The notes under the pieces were generated by a model. It was given only the letters and a program-made list of their open reading frames with translations, searched no databases and had not been told where the DNA came from. Source: Rhizodiscina lignyota (lineage: Eukaryota; Ascomycota; Dothideomycetes; Aulographales; Rhizodiscinaceae). Taken from it: a DNA stretch of 64,000 nucleotides. Below are positions 22,542 through 33,269 of this stretch, piece after piece (position 1 is the first letter of the stretch; each line of letters starts with the position of its first letter). The stretch lies in NCBI GenBank assembly GCA_010015805.1, contig ML978121.1:3720001-3784000 (forward strand), in the 5' to 3' direction. A program made the translations under genes and the position numbers.

Positions 22542-24280
22542 ATGGTTTTCAACATGGCTCCTTCAAACGACGTGCGTGCCGTACTTGCGTACATACCTAA
22601 GCCGACCCTGAGCAACATCTTCCTCGGCTTCTTGGGGCTTGTAAGTCTTTTCAGAATCACACTTAAAGAATTGTCGTGGATTGCTAACCAGAGATCAGTC
22701 AATCGCGTATTTCTGTCTGAATATTATCTACAACTTATATCTTAGCCCTTTACGTCGATACCCCGGCCCCAAGCTTTGGGCAATCTCCCGCATTCCATGG
22801 CATTGGGTAAATTTGCAAGGCCGGATAGGCTGGCGCCTGAAAGAGCTACACGAGCAGTACGGCCCCGTCGTGCGTATCTCCACCGACGAACTTTCTTACA
22901 ACACCTCCGGAGCATGGAGGAAGATCTACGGGCAGCGAAATCCAGAGTTCCTCAAGGCTCTGGATGGCCGTGGGATCGCGCCCGCTTCGCTGCAAGGCCA
23001 TCGTACATTGCTGCTTGTGGGGACGGAGCAGCACGCAGATCTTCGCCGTGCTATTCAGCCAGCCTTTTCAGATCGTGCCTTGCGCGAGCAGGAATCATAT
23101 TTCATTTATCACTCCGACAATCTAATCAAACAGCTGCTCAGGCACTGCAAGGAAGGTCCTGTGGACATGGGTCACTTTTACCACCTGGTTGCATTTGATA
23201 TCGTCTCCGGTACAGTTGCCCCTCTACACTTTCTTCCCTTTCTCTTTCTCTATGTAGTTACTGACAGCCAGGTTCCTATCAGATCTTGCTTTCGGGGAGC
23301 CTGCCGGCAGTCTTGACAATGCCGACCAGCCGTGGCTCAATATCATCATGACGCGAAGACGCACAATCCCATATATTCAACTCGCAGTCTACTACGGATT
23401 CTTTGACCTCTTCCAATGGATCGGACCGAAAGCGGCCACTGAGTCCCGAAAGAAGCACCGAGCGCTAGCAATGCAAAAAGTGAAGAAACGACTGCAGGCT
23501 ACCGATTCCGGGAAGGATTTTATGTCCTACATCCTCGAGAATGGTGACAGTCGGCTCGCCGAGATTGAGTTGATGATGCTAGCCAGCACCTTCATCACAG
23601 CCGGAAGCGCAACTTCAGCTGGAACCATGACTGGACTGCTGTACCTTCTGATGCGGAACCCGGCAAAGCTAGCTCTCGTCCAGGATGAGATACGCGGCAT
23701 GTTCTCGTCGCAGGATCAGATTACACCGACCAGTTCAGGGGCGTGCAAGTATCTCACAGCGTGTCTTGAGGAGACTCTGCGAATGTATCCCGCCACGCCT
23801 TCCACGCTGCCCAGGTTTGTGCCCGAGAACGGCGAGATGATTGAAGGCTCTTGGGTGCCGGGAGGCACCGCCGTTGGCGTGAACCAGCTGGCCGTCGGGC
23901 GCTCCGAGCGGAACTTTCGGCGAGCTTTGGAGTTCATTCCGGAGCGGTGGCTGCCGCTGCCGCCAGGGAGTGAGTTCGAGAACGATGATCGGGCTGCCGC
24001 TCAGCCATTTTCCTTTGGTCCGAGGAATTGCATTGGTAAACCGTAAGTTCTCACTTCGATTGCTTGTTAAAGGAGTCTGCCTTTAATTTGATTTTGCTCG
24101 CTAACGACTGCTGGGAACCGCAGCATGGCATGGACTGAAATGCGTATTGTCATGGCAAAGATGATCCTCAACTTCGACTTTGAGCTGGCTGATCCGTCGG
24201 AAGACTGGTGGAACAAGCAAAAGACCTATCTGGCATGGGAAAAGATTCCATTGATGGTGAAATTGCACCCGCGAATCTAG
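22542..24280 (+). CDS. Cytochrome P450 (ER-anchored, first of two)
   Basis: Predicted exons are 22542-22640, 22699-23209, 23283-24042 and 24124-24280, for 508 residues (504 if the second ATG at 22554 is used). An N-terminal hydrophobic helix (LSNIFLGFLGL plus SIAYFCLNIIYNLYL) anchors it in the ER. Next come YPGPKLWAISRIP, an I-helix ITAGSATSAGT, the K-helix EETLRMYP (E-x-x-R), a PERW motif and the heme loop FGPRNCIGKP with the Cys ligand. The pattern resembles fungal cluster P450s that hydroxylate or epoxidise polyketides or terpenoids. The acceptor before exon 3 restores DLAFGEPAG. It is codirectional with the FAD oxidase and second P450, consistent with one cluster. The substrate is unknown. 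Confidence 0.93.
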
Positions 24281-25049
24281 CTGGATCTACGTCTTGTGCT
24301 ACGATGTATATTGTGGAGTGCCTGGCGAGGGCAGACGTGAATTAGCTGCGCTTATGATCCGTAATGATAGCAATACCGCGACTATGTCGCCACGGCAGTA
24401 TGAAAGCAGCTCTCCGTATCTGACATGATACTCTGGAGATCTCCGTATGACTTGAGTCTGCACAGCGGAAACTATTCAAAACAAACATCTCCCAACCCTA
24501 AAGGGAAACCGATCACGGTGTTCATGTAGCAGTGAAGAATCCGACCATCGCACGTGAGGAAGAATTCTTTTGGTTGGTTTGGTGGTTGACAACGTGGCAT
24601 GCGTCGCCAGCCCGTGGTTGCAATCCCAACGTCATCCGATGCAACTTATGCTTAACTTGCGTAGGGGCCGTAAGCTGCATATTCCCTTGTTTCTAGAGAT
24701 ACAATACTTTCGGCATCGGCTGCAGCACTGACGATCCTGAAACTTTGCACTGGTGCAAAAATCATGTAGATGATGTTCAACCCCACGCAAGGGTCGTACA
24801 TTCAGTTGAGACCATTGTCCAAAGCTGGGTCTTCTGTGCAAGCTTTCCCATGCGAGTGAGATGAAATGCGATCGCATTACCTATTAACCCATATAACGAG
24901 AGAAGATATTCGGGAACAGCCCCGCATCATCTCGAAGATTCAGGCAAGAGAGCATTATCGGACGCGAGTGAAACAAGTACAAGTGACATATTTCCTACCC
25001 ATCCACACGGCGAGGCAGAGCAAAGGAGATATTCGAGCGCAACTCACCA
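24281..25049. other. Intergenic region between the two P450 genes
   Basis: I see no gene in these 769 bp. It contains the 3' flank of the first P450 and the promoter of the second; no distinctive motif or repeat was noted. Confidence 0.5.
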
Positions 25050-26672
25050 ATGGCGGCAAATGTCTTCTTCTTCGCCTTGCTGCTGGCGGCGATTGCCTTC
25101 TTCGTGCAGACTCTCATCATCAGACCCGTCATACAGGCTCGAAAGTTGCGCGGTCTGCGCTGCGCTGCCGTGCCCATCGAGCCGAGCAGATATCCCCTGG
25201 GCATCGACACGGTACTGTCTGCGCTTCGCGCCGATAGAGAGCAGCGCACCCCAGATGCCGCACGTCAGCGCTTTGCAGCAATGGGTCGCAACACGTTCCG
25301 CATCAGCGTCCTTGGTACGTCGAACCTCATCACCGCGGAGCCTCGCAATGTGCAGGCGCTGCTGGCCACGCAGTTCGCCGACTTTGGCATGGGCGCCGCG
25401 CGCAGCAACAACCTGCGCAAAGCGCTCGGCCGAAGCATTTTCGCCGTCGATGGCCACGCGTGGAAGATGTCGCGCGCGGTGATGCGGCCCATCTTTGCAC
25501 GCGACAACCTCGCCGACCTCGCGCTGCTGGAGCGACACGTGCAGCAGCTGTTGCAATGTATCGAGGCGTCTGGCGTCAACGGTGACGGATGGACGATGCT
25601 GCCGGTCAGCCTGGCCTCGCTGATGCCGTGTTTGACCATCGACAGCGCGACTGCCATGTTCCTCGGCGAGGGCAGCGGCACCCAAGCACTACCCGCGCGT
25701 CTGGCGGCAATGGGTAACAAGGGGAGGGGGCCGTCGTCCCAACCTCCTCTGCGCGACTTTACTTGGGCATTCGAACGTCTCGTGGCCGTGCTGGGCATCC
25801 GCATGCGCTTGCGGAATCTGTACTGGCTGTACGGTAATCATGATGTAGCCGAGTGCGTCGCCATCCTTCACGCCTTCGTCGACGACGCCATTGACGCCGC
25901 CGACCGCGCAGCGGATTCGGACGCGAAGCAACGATACAACTTCCTCGAGGAGCTTCGACAGCGCTGCAGCGACCGGGCGGAGGTGCGCGAACAAGTGCTC
26001 GGTCTGCTGGCGGCCGGGCGCGACACAACTGCGGGATTGATTAGTTGGGTCTTCTACTGTCTGGTCCGTCACCCTCGCGTGTGGACGAAGCTCCGCCAGG
26101 TCGTTCTCGACACGTTTGGCCCATACACTGCTGATACCAACGCGACTTTGGCCGCGGTCACGTTCGACAAGCTTAAAGGCTGCTCGTACCTTCAGCATGT
26201 CTTGAACGAAACGCTTCGCCTGCACAGCATCGTGGCATTTAATAGCCGCAGGGCACTGCGTGACACGACGTTACCAACGGGTGGGGGCCCGGATGGCACG
26301 CAGCCCGTCTTTGTTCCTGCGGGCACCGAAGTCAACTTCAGCTCGCATGTCATGCATCTGCGTCATGACCTCTGGGGCAAGGATGCCGACGAGTTTGTGC
26401 CGGAGAGATGGCAAACCGCTCGACCTGGCTGGGCCTTTGTCCCTTTCAATGGCGGTCCTCGGATCTGCATCGGCCAGCAGTTCGCCCTGACAGAGGCGGG
26501 ATACGTCATTGTGCGCATGTTACAGCGTTATGCCGATATCGCGGGCCTGGATGTTGATCTGACGAGAGACTATCACCGCTTTACTGTCACGTGTACTCCT
26601 GGCACTCCTGATGAAGATGGAGAGGCAGTGAAATGCAGGCTGAGATTGGCCGATTATGAGATTCAGCAGTAG
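25050..26672 (+). CDS. Cytochrome P450, CYP52-like, intronless
   Basis: A single uninterrupted exon of 540 residues. It opens with a membrane helix (MAANVFFFALLLAAIAFFVQ), has the I-helix LLAAGRDTTAG, the K-helix NETLRLH with E-x-x-R, PERW, and the heme loop FNGGPRICIGQQFAL. The F-N-G-G-P-R-x-C-x-G-Q loop and AGRDTTA are typical of the CYP52 clan, which hydroxylates terminal carbons of fatty acids, alkanes or long polyketide chains. Lack of introns is usual for that clan but sets the gene apart from its spliced neighbours, and its third codon positions look richer in G and C. It converges on the sulfotransferase-fold gene, with 86 bp between stop codons. A terminal hydroxyl made here could be the acceptor for that partner, which is inference. 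Confidence 0.93.
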   Translation: MAANVFFFALLLAAIAFFVQTLIIRPVIQARKLRGLRCAAVPIEPSRYPLGIDTVLSALRADREQRTPDAARQRFAAMGRNTFRISVLGTSNLITAEPRNVQALLATQFADFGMGAARSNNLRKALGRSIFAVDGHAWKMSRAVMRPIFARDNLADLALLERHVQQLLQCIEASGVNGDGWTMLPVSLASLMPCLTIDSATAMFLGEGSGTQALPARLAAMGNKGRGPSSQPPLRDFTWAFERLVAVLGIRMRLRNLYWLYGNHDVAECVAILHAFVDDAIDAADRAADSDAKQRYNFLEELRQRCSDRAEVREQVLGLLAAGRDTTAGLISWVFYCLVRHPRVWTKLRQVVLDTFGPYTADTNATLAAVTFDKLKGCSYLQHVLNETLRLHSIVAFNSRRALRDTTLPTGGGPDGTQPVFVPAGTEVNFSSHVMHLRHDLWGKDADEFVPERWQTARPGWAFVPFNGGPRICIGQQFALTEAGYVIVRMLQRYADIAGLDVDLTRDYHRFTVTCTPGTPDEDGEAVKCRLRLADYEIQQ

Positions 26673-26758
26673 ACGTAAGAGCATCTCAAAAGAATTAGTC
26701 GAGTGGGCAATTACGCAATGTATAACTCTTCCGCGAAGGAGAAGTAAGCAGAGACAGG

Positions 26759-27721
26759 CTACCTCAGCCGAGAGAGCGGAATTGAAGTGACGACCTTTGA
26801 CCAAACCTCCTGTGCACTTCCTCCGCCTCGTCTGATCGCCCAGACAGCGGATAGCAATACAACAGCAACACTCGCAGATGGAAGCAGCACTCTCCTAGCC
26901 GCCTTGGCCAGGAACGTTCTCATTCTCTTCCGAATCCTCTCCTTCTGTGCATCTGTCTCATTAACCTTTGGAAACGGCACGTTTGGCACTTCCTTGCCCA
27001 AGAACCGACACAGCGGCTCCCAGCCGTCCTGCAGCCGGAAATCCAGCCGCTTCTCTTCGGGCACTGCGGCGCGCACCTCGCGATAGTGCCTCCGGAACCT
27101 CTCCTTCGCATTCGCCCGGATCCCGTCGACGTCTTGCGCCTCGAAGAAGCCGTAAAACAACTTCCGCGTAGTGGCCACGGCCTTCAGCCCAAACAGCGGG
27201 CCGAGAATGTTGACGAAGAAGTTGGCGCGGGGACCCCACAGCGTCCGGAACACGGCATCGTCCATGCTGCGGTACCATCGGTCGATGTCATCGCGTTCGA
27301 CCAGCACGACCTTGGCATCTGGATAGGCGGCGATCAGCTGCAGCGCGAACACGGATCCCAAGTCGGTGATGGCTTCCGAGGGTGCGAAGGTGGCGTCCCA
27401 GTCAGCGCGCCCGAATTCGGCACCAGTGTAGCTGGGAAGTGACGGGAAGGTGGCGTCGGCTGCAGCGCTAAGGAGCGGCCATACGTGGGGTTGGTCGACG
27501 GCTTTGATGCCATGGAAGACGTCACGGTAGCCTAGGATGGTGAGCGCCTCGCAGATGGATGCCGACCCTGTTGGCAGAGATGTCAGCGTGGCAGTGTATT
27601 GTATTGTGTTGACTTGAAATTGGAGCGTGAATTGTGCTTCTCTGACTTTGGACTTGCCTGTTCTGAATAGTCCCAGGGAAAGGACCTGGACGCCCGAGGG
27701 TGGTTCTCGTGTGGAGTCCAT
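26759..27721 (-). CDS. Fungal sulfotransferase-fold protein with C-terminal membrane anchor
   Basis: Predicted exons are 27658-27721 and 26759-27567, giving 290 residues. The P-loop region LSLGLFRTG-SASICEALTILGY is assembled across a 90-bp intron with a GC donor (AG followed by GCAAGT) and a CAACAG acceptor. That intron has no stop and is a multiple of three, so unspliced RNA would simply add 30 residues in the P-loop. Downstream are the second nucleotide-binding element AYPDAKVVLVERDDIDRWY and a helical half. The family (P-loop, Sulfotransfer_4-like) is often mislabelled as an NAD-dependent epimerase; PAPS-dependent transfer is shown for few members. A single hydrophobic helix (VLLPSASVAVVLLSAVWAI) near the end suggests tail anchoring. 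Position beside the CYP52-like P450 suggests a tailoring role. Confidence 0.82.
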   Translation of the reverse strand: MDSTREPPSGVQVLSLGLFRTGKSKVREAQFTLQFQVNTIQYTATLTSLPTGSASICEALTILGYRDVFHGIKAVDQPHVWPLLSAAADATFPSLPSYTGAEFGRADWDATFAPSEAITDLGSVFALQLIAAYPDAKVVLVERDDIDRWYRSMDDAVFRTLWGPRANFFVNILGPLFGLKAVATTRKLFYGFFEAQDVDGIRANAKERFRRHYREVRAAVPEEKRLDFRLQDGWEPLCRFLGKEVPNVPFPKVNETDAQKERIRKRMRTFLAKAARRVLLPSASVAVVLLSAVWAIRRGGGSAQEVWSKVVTSIPLSRLR

Positions 27722-28232
27722 CTCTAGTTGACGACGTCCAGTAGTGTAGTAGATAAACACCGCTCCTCTTTCATGTTACCATTGCTATCTTATTGGACTT
27801 TATAGTTGAGTGAACAGGATGGGCACCTTGCGATCCTAATTACACATGACTGACAAGGGACATTTAGCGCCAGAGGGTGGGATGGGCGTGGGTCAATAAC
27901 AAGGTTTTCGAGTGGTTGCCGCAGTCTCCCTGTACCCGCCGTCTCACTTGCATCGACAACCACGTCTCCTGCAGCATCTTTCTTTTCTTTTCCACATCGC
28001 CATCCTGGAACGCTCCGCATGCACGATGAAAGCTTGCATGTCTGGTTGCGTCGGCGTTTTGCTTCCCATCTGTGAGCCTTTGGTACTAATACACACATTT
28101 CACCCCGCCAATCACGTCAAAGTTTTGGTTGACCATTTACCACTAGTTACTTCGACATCATAATCGCAGTCTCCATTGGAATACTGTCCTCGTGCCTGTG
28201 GTGGCGTTGCCGCTTCCCCTCCGGGCCCAGTA
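27722..28232. other. Intergenic region, sulfotransferase-fold promoter and NLR 3' side
   Basis: These 511 bp contain no gene I can support. They serve as the upstream region of the minus-strand sulfotransferase-fold gene and the downstream flank of the NLR gene. Confidence 0.5.
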
Positions 28233-31200
28233 TTAATCTGGCATTTTCGAGAGCAGAGTTGCAAGTTCCTGGCGACACTCAACAGTGCTTGGATGAAACG
28301 CTCCGAGTTGTCTTTCGAATCCGGCGCATGCTCTCTTGTACAACCATACTGACTCATCGTAATGCTCGATTTTCTCCAAGAAGTATGCGAGACTCCACAC
28401 ATTCTCTAGAATATTAGGGTGGTCGTCGCCGAGCTTCTTCTCTGCCTCTGCCAGCGCCCGCCGCTTTATATCCACCGCTTCCGTGTACTTCCCTTGCGAC
28501 GCCAGCACCACCCCGAGGTTGTGTAGGCTCTCCAGCGTATCCTGATGGTCTTTACCAAGATTCTTCTCCATCCCCGCTAGTGCCCGCCGCTCTATCTCTT
28601 CCGCTTCCTCGTCTTTCCCTTGGCCCGTTAACAATCGTGCCAGGTAGTGCAGGCTCGTTAGCGTGTTGGGATGGTCCTCCCCAAGCTCCTTCCCTCTCCC
28701 CGCTACTACCCGCCGCAGCAACTCCTCTGCCTCCTCACTCTCCCCTTGGCAGCACAGCGCCATCCCCACGTTGTGCATGCTCGTCATCGTGTCGGGATGA
28801 TTCGTCCCAAGCACCTTCTCTTTCCCTACCAGTTCTCGCCGGTACATCATCTGTGACTCCTCATATTTTCCTTGGCACGACAGTGCATTTCCCAGATGAT
28901 TTAAGCTCGTCAGCGTGTCGATATGGTCCTCCCCAAGCTCTTTCTCATTTACTACAAGTGCCCGTCGCCCAATCTCCTCGGCCTCTTCGTATTTCTCTTG
29001 TTGGTTTAATACCTGCGCCAAATTATTCAAGTTGGCCACCGTTTCGGGATGGTCTTCTCCATGCACCTTTTTTCTCTTCAATAGCACCGTAGTCACCCGC
29101 TGGGCCGACATCTTTGCTTCTTCGTATCTTCCTTGGTCTATTAGTATCGAAGCGAGGATCTGAAGATTCCGCTGTATCATAGGCTCACTCCATGCCATGA
29201 ACGACCACCTCTCGCATTCCTCAAGGGATTGATGAATCAGCTCTTCTGCCTGCAAAAACAACCTCTGTTTCCATGCATACCCCCCAGCATTTGTCACTAA
29301 CCGCGTCCAGTCCTCCCCCTGTTCTATGTGAGAAGGTCTCTTCTCGGTGATAGACTGGATATGGGGTAGGAGAGCCCTGCATAAACGCCAGTTCTTATAT
29401 TCTTCAGATCCGAATGCTTCTGCCATCACTGCCACAAATTTTCCCCAGAAATCTTCTTCCACGCCGGTTGAGCTCAGCCACACTCGTGTCGCAAACTGGA
29501 CCAAGCCGTGCATCCCAAACTCTTCTTCGTTCGGCTTCGTAATGAGGGAGAAGCTGTACAGCAACGCGATATCTTCGTAATATTCTCCATCCTCTTCGCT
29601 TTCCATCTTCTTCAAAATCTCCATCCTCTCCGAGCTATCCAACTTCTCCAAGCTTTCTACTCTCTCAAACCTCTCTGTAAACCTCATCCACTCTACGTTT
29701 TCCAATCTCTCCAAACTCTCCGTGCTCTTTGAGAAGTAACTCTCCAACCTCTTCGCTTTCTCCATCCACGCCGAGGCCTGTTCATCCTCTTCAATCCACC
29801 TAGAGAACTCATTATTGATCATGCTCGAATGGGCGCTCTCCAGCCTCTTCAAAGTCGACAAATTCTCCGTCGACTTCGTCAAATCCCAGCCCTCCCTAGT
29901 TTCCTCCCAATTTCTGCGGCTATAGAAGCAGAGCATAAATTCTGGTATGCCTTGTCGATTGAAGAAGCTTAGAAAAGATAGTAAGTCTGCAGCAGACCGT
30001 CGGTCGGACCGAATTTGCTCGAACGAGATCTGCCATGTCGTAAGGATTGAGTTCGAGGCCTTTTCATCACGTCGCATATCCGCCGCTGCCTTTTTAAGGA
30101 GCCGTGTTTTCGATTCAATGATACGAAAGCGGCGTATATAGTCCGAAATCGGCATCCGAGGCTGTCGATTGATGTACGATGCTGCCTGAATTATAGCTAA
30201 TGGAAAGTAGTCGAGTGCTGCCAGTAAGTCCACTGTGGAGTTATCCGGAGGTTCTCTTAGTTTATTTTCCAGGAGCTTGGTCGCTTCGTGCTGATTCATT
30301 GTCTCGACATGAATTATATCCTTCTCTCTTCCCGTCAGCTCTCTGGCGACATCGATATTTCGTGACGTGATCAGAACAGCCCCATTGTCACTCTGCGGCA
30401 GCAAGCTAGCTACTGAGTACCCTTCCTCAGACCCTGCTCCTTGCCCAGCAATCATTCCGAATTCATCTGCATTGTCCACGATCATCAGCCATGGTCCATT
30501 CGTTTCGTCCGACAGCCACTTGACCACTAGCCCAAGCACACTTGCTGTTCTGTCATCCCGTCCACGGAGCAGTAGCCTGTCTGCAATATCTTTGTACGCC
30601 GCCTCCACTCTCGCTTTGTTGCTCGCGTAGATCCAGAATACTCGCTTCTCCGGTGACTTCTGTTTGACACGATGCGCGTATTCGATGGCTAGTTGTGATT
30701 TCCTACTATGTCAGTATGTCCGCAACCGACGAGAGGGACACTCTTACCCTACACCCCCTAGCCCGACAAGCGCTACGCGTCCGGCCGGCTGGGAGCATCG
30801 TTCGTCTATCTGCTTGAGAATATCACCACGATTAACAAAATCTGGATCGCGTCGGAACGGAACGGTGAAAACAGGTCTCGGATTGCCTTGTAAAGATCTT
30901 AGTAACGGTAGATATTATGATGTTAGACTTCCCAGGCAGAGCGCTGGGCGCTTGTATTTGGAGATAGCTATAAGGAGGCTACTCACTAGACGCTGCATTG
31001 TCACGACACGCGATAGTAGCTCCGCTCCATTCCTTTAAGAATGCCTTCATGAAAGCAGCTGCAACGGCCGCGGCGTAGTTCTGCCATTTCTTGTTCTTGT
31101 GGCTGTCCGCGTAATCGCACACACCCTTGATCACAACAGTAGGAAAGTTGTCCCACACTCCAGCCCCTTCCATCTCGAATGCGATGACCTTCTTCTTCGT

Positions 31201-32085
31201 GGCGATTCCATCTCTGTGATATCCGGACTTCATCACCAAGTCACCTGATGCGATACGCCCAAAGTGTACTTCAGGCTTAGCCGCTACCGCATAGTGCTCT
31301 ATTGCGATACTAGCTTTTATTTTCTCTAGTCTGTCTCGCATGATTTGTCTTGCCTCTTCACACTTCAATTCTGCGCAGCTCGAGGTCAGTGCTACGTCGC
31401 AGACTACATCTTCTGCTCCGTGGCATTTCGCACAAACACTGCAAGAACTTTGCTGTCGATGCTTGTGCCGGTACGTCGGCGGAAAAAGAACGTCTTCGTT
31501 CGCGCCAGGGTACTTCGAGGTTCGAAAGTCCTCTTTGTCACAAAGTGCGGCGAGGTATTTGGAGCTGTTTTCCTTCAATTGTGCGCGGCTTCGTTTAGCA
31601 TTGAGCTTCTGCAGAAATGCTCGAACCTCGTGATTTGGCCTACCCAGGCTGTCTTCGAGTGTGTCTTTCATTTCTGCTCTGTGGGAATACTGCCGCCCAA
31701 AGTCAAACTGCACCACTCCAGTGCTGATTATCACGTCACCCAGAAGGATCTCTCCTCCTCCTTCACTCTCTGTAGGTACTCCGCCACAGACGCCTACTAC
31801 CAAGCCCAGCCTGATGCTCGTGAAACTCGAGCGGAAACTCGCCGCCGTGCTGGCCGACGCGCTCTTGCCCATGCCCGGCATATATGCTAGGACGACATTG
31901 TGCTTCCCAATCCGGCCCAGGGTGTACGCATTGGGGTCACCCACTGCTTTCCCGTATGAGACTTCATCGTTGTCGTCCCAAAACTCATCGAACATAGCCT
32001 CGACAGCATCGGCTTCGATTCGAAGGGCGCAGATGAGGGCGATTTCGAAATCGCTTCGGCGACATGGCTGCTGGTACTTCGCCAT
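28233..32085 (-). CDS. Fungal NLR: PNP_UDP, NB-ARC, TPR protein
   Basis: Predicted exons are 30987-32085, 30748-30886 and 28233-30702, giving 1,235 residues. Residues about 10-355 form a nucleoside-phosphorylase-like (PNP_UDP) domain (IALICALRIEADAVEAM, GVCGGVP, FEMEGAGVWDN, GVCDYADSHKN). The NB-ARC core follows with the P-loop GLGGVGKSQLA, built across a 45-bp intron, Walker B WLMIVDNADE and VLITSRN. A glutamate- and arginine-rich insert precedes a winged-helix-like region, and the C-terminus has six or more 42-residue kinesin-light-chain-type TPRs (NLNNLAQVLNQQEKYEEAEE and relatives). Fungal NLRs of this design act in non-self recognition and regulated cell death; the PNP domain is the presumed effector and the TPRs the sensor. 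The frame is intact. GTG at 32088 precedes the chosen ATG. Confidence 0.93.
28410..29080 (-). repeat. 126-bp tandem repeat array encoding TPRs
   Basis: About six head-to-tail units of 126 bp start near 28420, 28543, 28668, 28796, 28920 and 29046 (each with a variant of TGGTCCTCCCCAAG on the plus strand). Each encodes one 42-residue TPR with the core G-x-D-H-P-x-T-L-x-S-L. Conservation at the DNA level suggests recent unequal exchange or gene conversion, as expected for repeat sensors of fungal NLRs. Confidence 0.85.
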
Positions 32086-33269
32086 CACCGTAATTGGTAG
32101 CGGTACACGGCATTAAGAAGAGCCTTCCAAATTTGTGCTGCAATATAGACGGAGGAAGAGGTCGGGATCGAAAGGGTCAAGAGAGGTGCATTCTAGAGAT
32201 ATTTAGTGTTAAGACTGAGACTCCGTGAGCTGGCAACGGCCCTGCTGTTCTTTGAGTTAGCGACAGCCTTGCTGCGTGACTGATGCAGCATGTGCTTCAA
32301 CACAATTGGTTCGTCTTGCAGAGTAGAGCTTCTACAAAACTCCAGAATGCCATATTGCATTTAATGTCGGGCCCTCGAGGCAGGAACTTAGAAGTGATCG
32401 AGTACTTTAAGCGATGGCTATAGGTTGGACCGTTACGCAGCAAAATCTATAACACTTACAAAGTAATAACTACAGCCGATCAATATAAGCCGTTCCTTAC
32501 ATTTCAAAAAAAGCTCAGACGAGGACCTGGTCAATCTCTTCGGGTAAACTCCGGTCCGAATCGAGGCTTCAGTACTGCGGTCCGCTGAAGGGCGTTTTAC
32601 AAGTCCTTACTGACATGAAGTGCTTGATATCTAGCTATTCGCAGTGCTGCACTGAATTCGCTCCATGTGTTTCAAACTGAGGATTCAGGCGCCGAGACGG
32701 CGAGTGCATTGGCGAGGAGTCGAGGACCGTTGCGGCGGCCCCACAAGAAGCGACCACTGCATCGCAGACAAGATCAACAACAGTTTGCGTACGGACACGG
32801 AGGCACTAGGACTGTAAATGGGCCTTTCAAGGTCCTATTACCGTCTGATCCGTCGATATGACCTTGAAAGCCCGGATTGCGAGATACAGTTCCTCCGCAT
32901 TTCATCGTGGAAGCTGGAATGATGAACATGAATGAGATGCAGCCTTTATGTAAGCCGACACTTTCTTCAATTATCTGGCATTTGTATTAATCGTGCAAAT
33001 TCCCACGATTCTCGGTGATGTGACCGGTCTTCAATCCTCCTTACGAGCTCATCCATCGATCTACTCATTGGCGGTCAGGTAAATGCCGATTTACCGTGGC
33101 TTGCCGGCTTCCCGATCCGACCTTTCGAGCGTGGAGAAAAATATTTGATCTCCTCGTCTTAATCCCAGTGATTCCTGTCAGCAAAATATGGCACGAGCAG
33201 TCCTTCCTGGTATCCGATCGCTATTTACTTCCTCGTGGTACTGGCATTTCAATACAAACTCCCTCCGTG
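32086..33269. other. Divergent NLR/MFS intergenic region
   Basis: This 1.18-kb gap separates the NLR (minus) from the MFS gene (plus). No gene is supported. A perfect 11-bp inverted repeat (CTTTCAAGGTC / GACCTTGAAAG) lies at 32824-32834 and 32860-32870, able to form a hairpin with a 25-nt loop. The stretch immediately upstream of 33270 is open in the MFS frame but has no transporter-like sequence. Confidence 0.5.

Noticed and set aside
25044-26225. Long minus-strand open frames opposite the second P450
   Set aside because: Typical antisense openness of a GC-rich gene; Arg/Ala-rich with no motif.
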